64,000 bases of DNA from Natrinema limicola JCM 13563 (GTDB taxonomy: Archaea > Halobacteriota > Halobacteria > Halobacteriales > Natrialbaceae). Under the pieces are notes generated by a model that had not been told where the DNA came from, did not search any database, and worked only from the letters and a program-made list of their open reading frames with translations. A program made the position numbers and the translations under genes. The stretch spans positions 24,913 through 88,912 of the forward strand of contig NZ_AOIT01000017.1 of NCBI RefSeq assembly GCF_000337475.1, written 5' to 3'. Positions within the stretch are counted from its first letter, which is position 1, and each line of letters opens with the position of its first letter. Positions 63,261-64,000 of this stretch are shown one piece after another.

Positions 63261-63367
63261 TACTGCCGGACAAAACGGTACATCCCTCGATCGCACCCAC
63301 GACGCTGTCACCGACGGCGACAGCCGTCGAGACGAGATCGAGTATTCACTGATTGTGTCTGGTAGTA
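63261..63367. repeat. 107-bp inverted-repeat element B (TACTGCCGGACAAAA ends)
   Basis: TACTGCCGGACAAAA at 63261-63275 is matched in inverted orientation by 63353-63367 (12 of 15 positions). The left arm differs from element A's right arm at one position. Both elements have CTCGATCG 25-26 bp inside the left end (here 63286-63293), and this one has an inner stem GCTGTC/GACAGC. It lies between divergent cysteine synthase and hemAT. Confidence 0.55.
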
Positions 63368-63436
63368 TCACGTCTCAGGCCAACCACAGTCGTCTCTCCG
63401 CTTGCTGTCGTTGTGTCCATCTGTGTAGCCAGCATC

Positions 63437-63444
63437 TATTTATG
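63437..63444 (+). promoter_or_regulatory. TATA-like box of the hemAT-like gene
   Basis: TATTTATG is centred 27 bp upstream of the ATG at 63467. Confidence 0.55.
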
Positions 63445-63466
63445 CATGATTTTCTGTTGTATTTTT

Positions 63467-64000
63467 ATGGGGGAAACGCCTCAGTTTGGCTCCGTTGGAT
63501 ACAGTAGCAACGTCGATGCGGGAGACCTTGTCGACCGAATCGGGCTCACCGAGGACGAAATCGAATGGCGAAAGCAGTACATCGATTTTACCGACGACGA
63601 CATCGAGCGACTCCGCCGATACGAGGAGACGTTCAACCTCCGTGGCGACGATGTCGCGGAGATGTTCTACGAGAAAATCGAGGACAACCCCCAAGTCCGT
63701 GAAATCCTCGATCGGTCGCCGCGAAGTGTCGAGCAACTCAAGTGGTCCCAGAAAATGTATCTCGTGACTCTCGCGACGGGGGACTACGACCAGAGCTACT
63801 TCGAGAACCGCGCCCGGATCGGAAAGCTACACGACATGCTCGAGATGCCGATGAAACACTATATCGGCCAGTACGGCGTCTATTATAATCTCTTGCTCCC
63901 GATTATCTCGGAACGGATTCAGTCGGACATCTCGGAGGCGATCAGAGCGGCGATCGATCGGCAGGCACAGCGACAGGACGACGATGAGAGCACGGGTCGA
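63467..64000 (+). CDS. Globin-coupled sensor/transducer (HemAT-like), N-terminal part
   Basis: 178 residues, open to the window edge. The globin domain covers about 30-170: WRKQYIDFTDDDIERLRRYE, VREILDRSPRSVEQLKWSQK and ARIGKLHDMLEMPMKHYIGQ. His122 in RIGKLH is the expected proximal haem ligand. In Halobacterium and Bacillus, such a domain is followed by a methyl-accepting chemotaxis module for aerotaxis; here the tail (AIDRQAQRQDDDEST) begins the linker. The output domain is outside, so a chemotaxis or another signalling output cannot be told. Confidence 0.85.
   Translation, partial: MGETPQFGSVGYSSNVDAGDLVDRIGLTEDEIEWRKQYIDFTDDDIERLRRYEETFNLRGDDVAEMFYEKIEDNPQVREILDRSPRSVEQLKWSQKMYLVTLATGDYDQSYFENRARIGKLHDMLEMPMKHYIGQYGVYYNLLLPIISERIQSDISEAIRAAIDRQAQRQDDDESTGR

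Overview
This window is chromosomal DNA from a haloarchaeon. Coding density and G+C are high and predicted proteins are strongly acidic. Archaeal hallmark genes are present: FEN1, phosphomevalonate decarboxylase, the proteasome beta subunit, a CobN plus BchI/BchD-type cobaltochelatase and a HemAT-type globin transducer. Many genes carry a TATA-like box 26-28 bp upstream of the start codon, the geometry of leaderless haloarchaeal transcripts. Gene content and style suggest the Natrinema/Haloterrigena side of the class, but this is inference. Both window edges cut genes: cydA on the left and a hemAT-like gene on the right.

Layout. 0-11.6 kb: cydA start, fen, an array of eight hairpins, phosphomevalonate decarboxylase, endonuclease III, an NAD-kinase-like protein, an M28 peptidase, a prenyl synthase, a CBS-ParB protein and a TrkA-N/DHH protein. 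11.6-22.2 kb: one tightly overlapping complex I operon (nuoA, B, CD, H, I, J1, J2, K, L, M, N; no nuoEFG). 22.4-27.1 kb: purK/purE, a Tat lipoprotein of the DUF4097 type, ribH and an aminotransferase. 27.2-36.1 kb: an accessory-looking stretch with an HNH protein, an intron-containing tRNA-Gln, a broken glmM-glmS chimera, A+T-richer orphan genes, a mucin-like surface protein, a PQQ-propeller remnant and two alpha/beta hydrolases. 36.3-45.6 kb: an NCS2 permease, then divergent chlID and cobN-cbiC-cbiE for cobalamin synthesis. 46-51 kb: a formate/nitrite-type channel fused to two Usp domains, an aldo/keto reductase, a tandem Usp protein and CBS/HTH regulators. 52-64 kb: proteasome beta, a Gfo/Idh oxidoreductase with ThuA, an eIF2B-like protein, Mrp, a UDG-like protein, tRNA-Ser, cysteine synthase and hemAT.

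How the genes work together. The nuo cluster encodes the membrane arm and the quinone-side connecting module of complex I, and CydA would be a terminal oxidase. ChlID and CobN form the cobalt chelatase, with CbiC and CbiE acting elsewhere in the corrin pathway. Phosphomevalonate decarboxylase and the prenyl synthase belong to isoprenoid lipid synthesis.

Most notable points: (1) phosphoglucosamine mutase and glucosamine-6-phosphate synthase are fused into one reading frame by an apparent deletion, and that frame is further broken by a stop codon; (2) clusters of perfect triloop hairpins lie downstream of fen and of tRNA-Ser and share a stem, while a hairpin-rich segment sits in frame inside cbiE; (3) two short inverted-repeat elements 27 kb apart share their termini; (4) a tRNA-acceptor-like hairpin lies just upstream of tRNA-Gln. 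No CRISPR array, integrase or intact insertion sequence was recognised.
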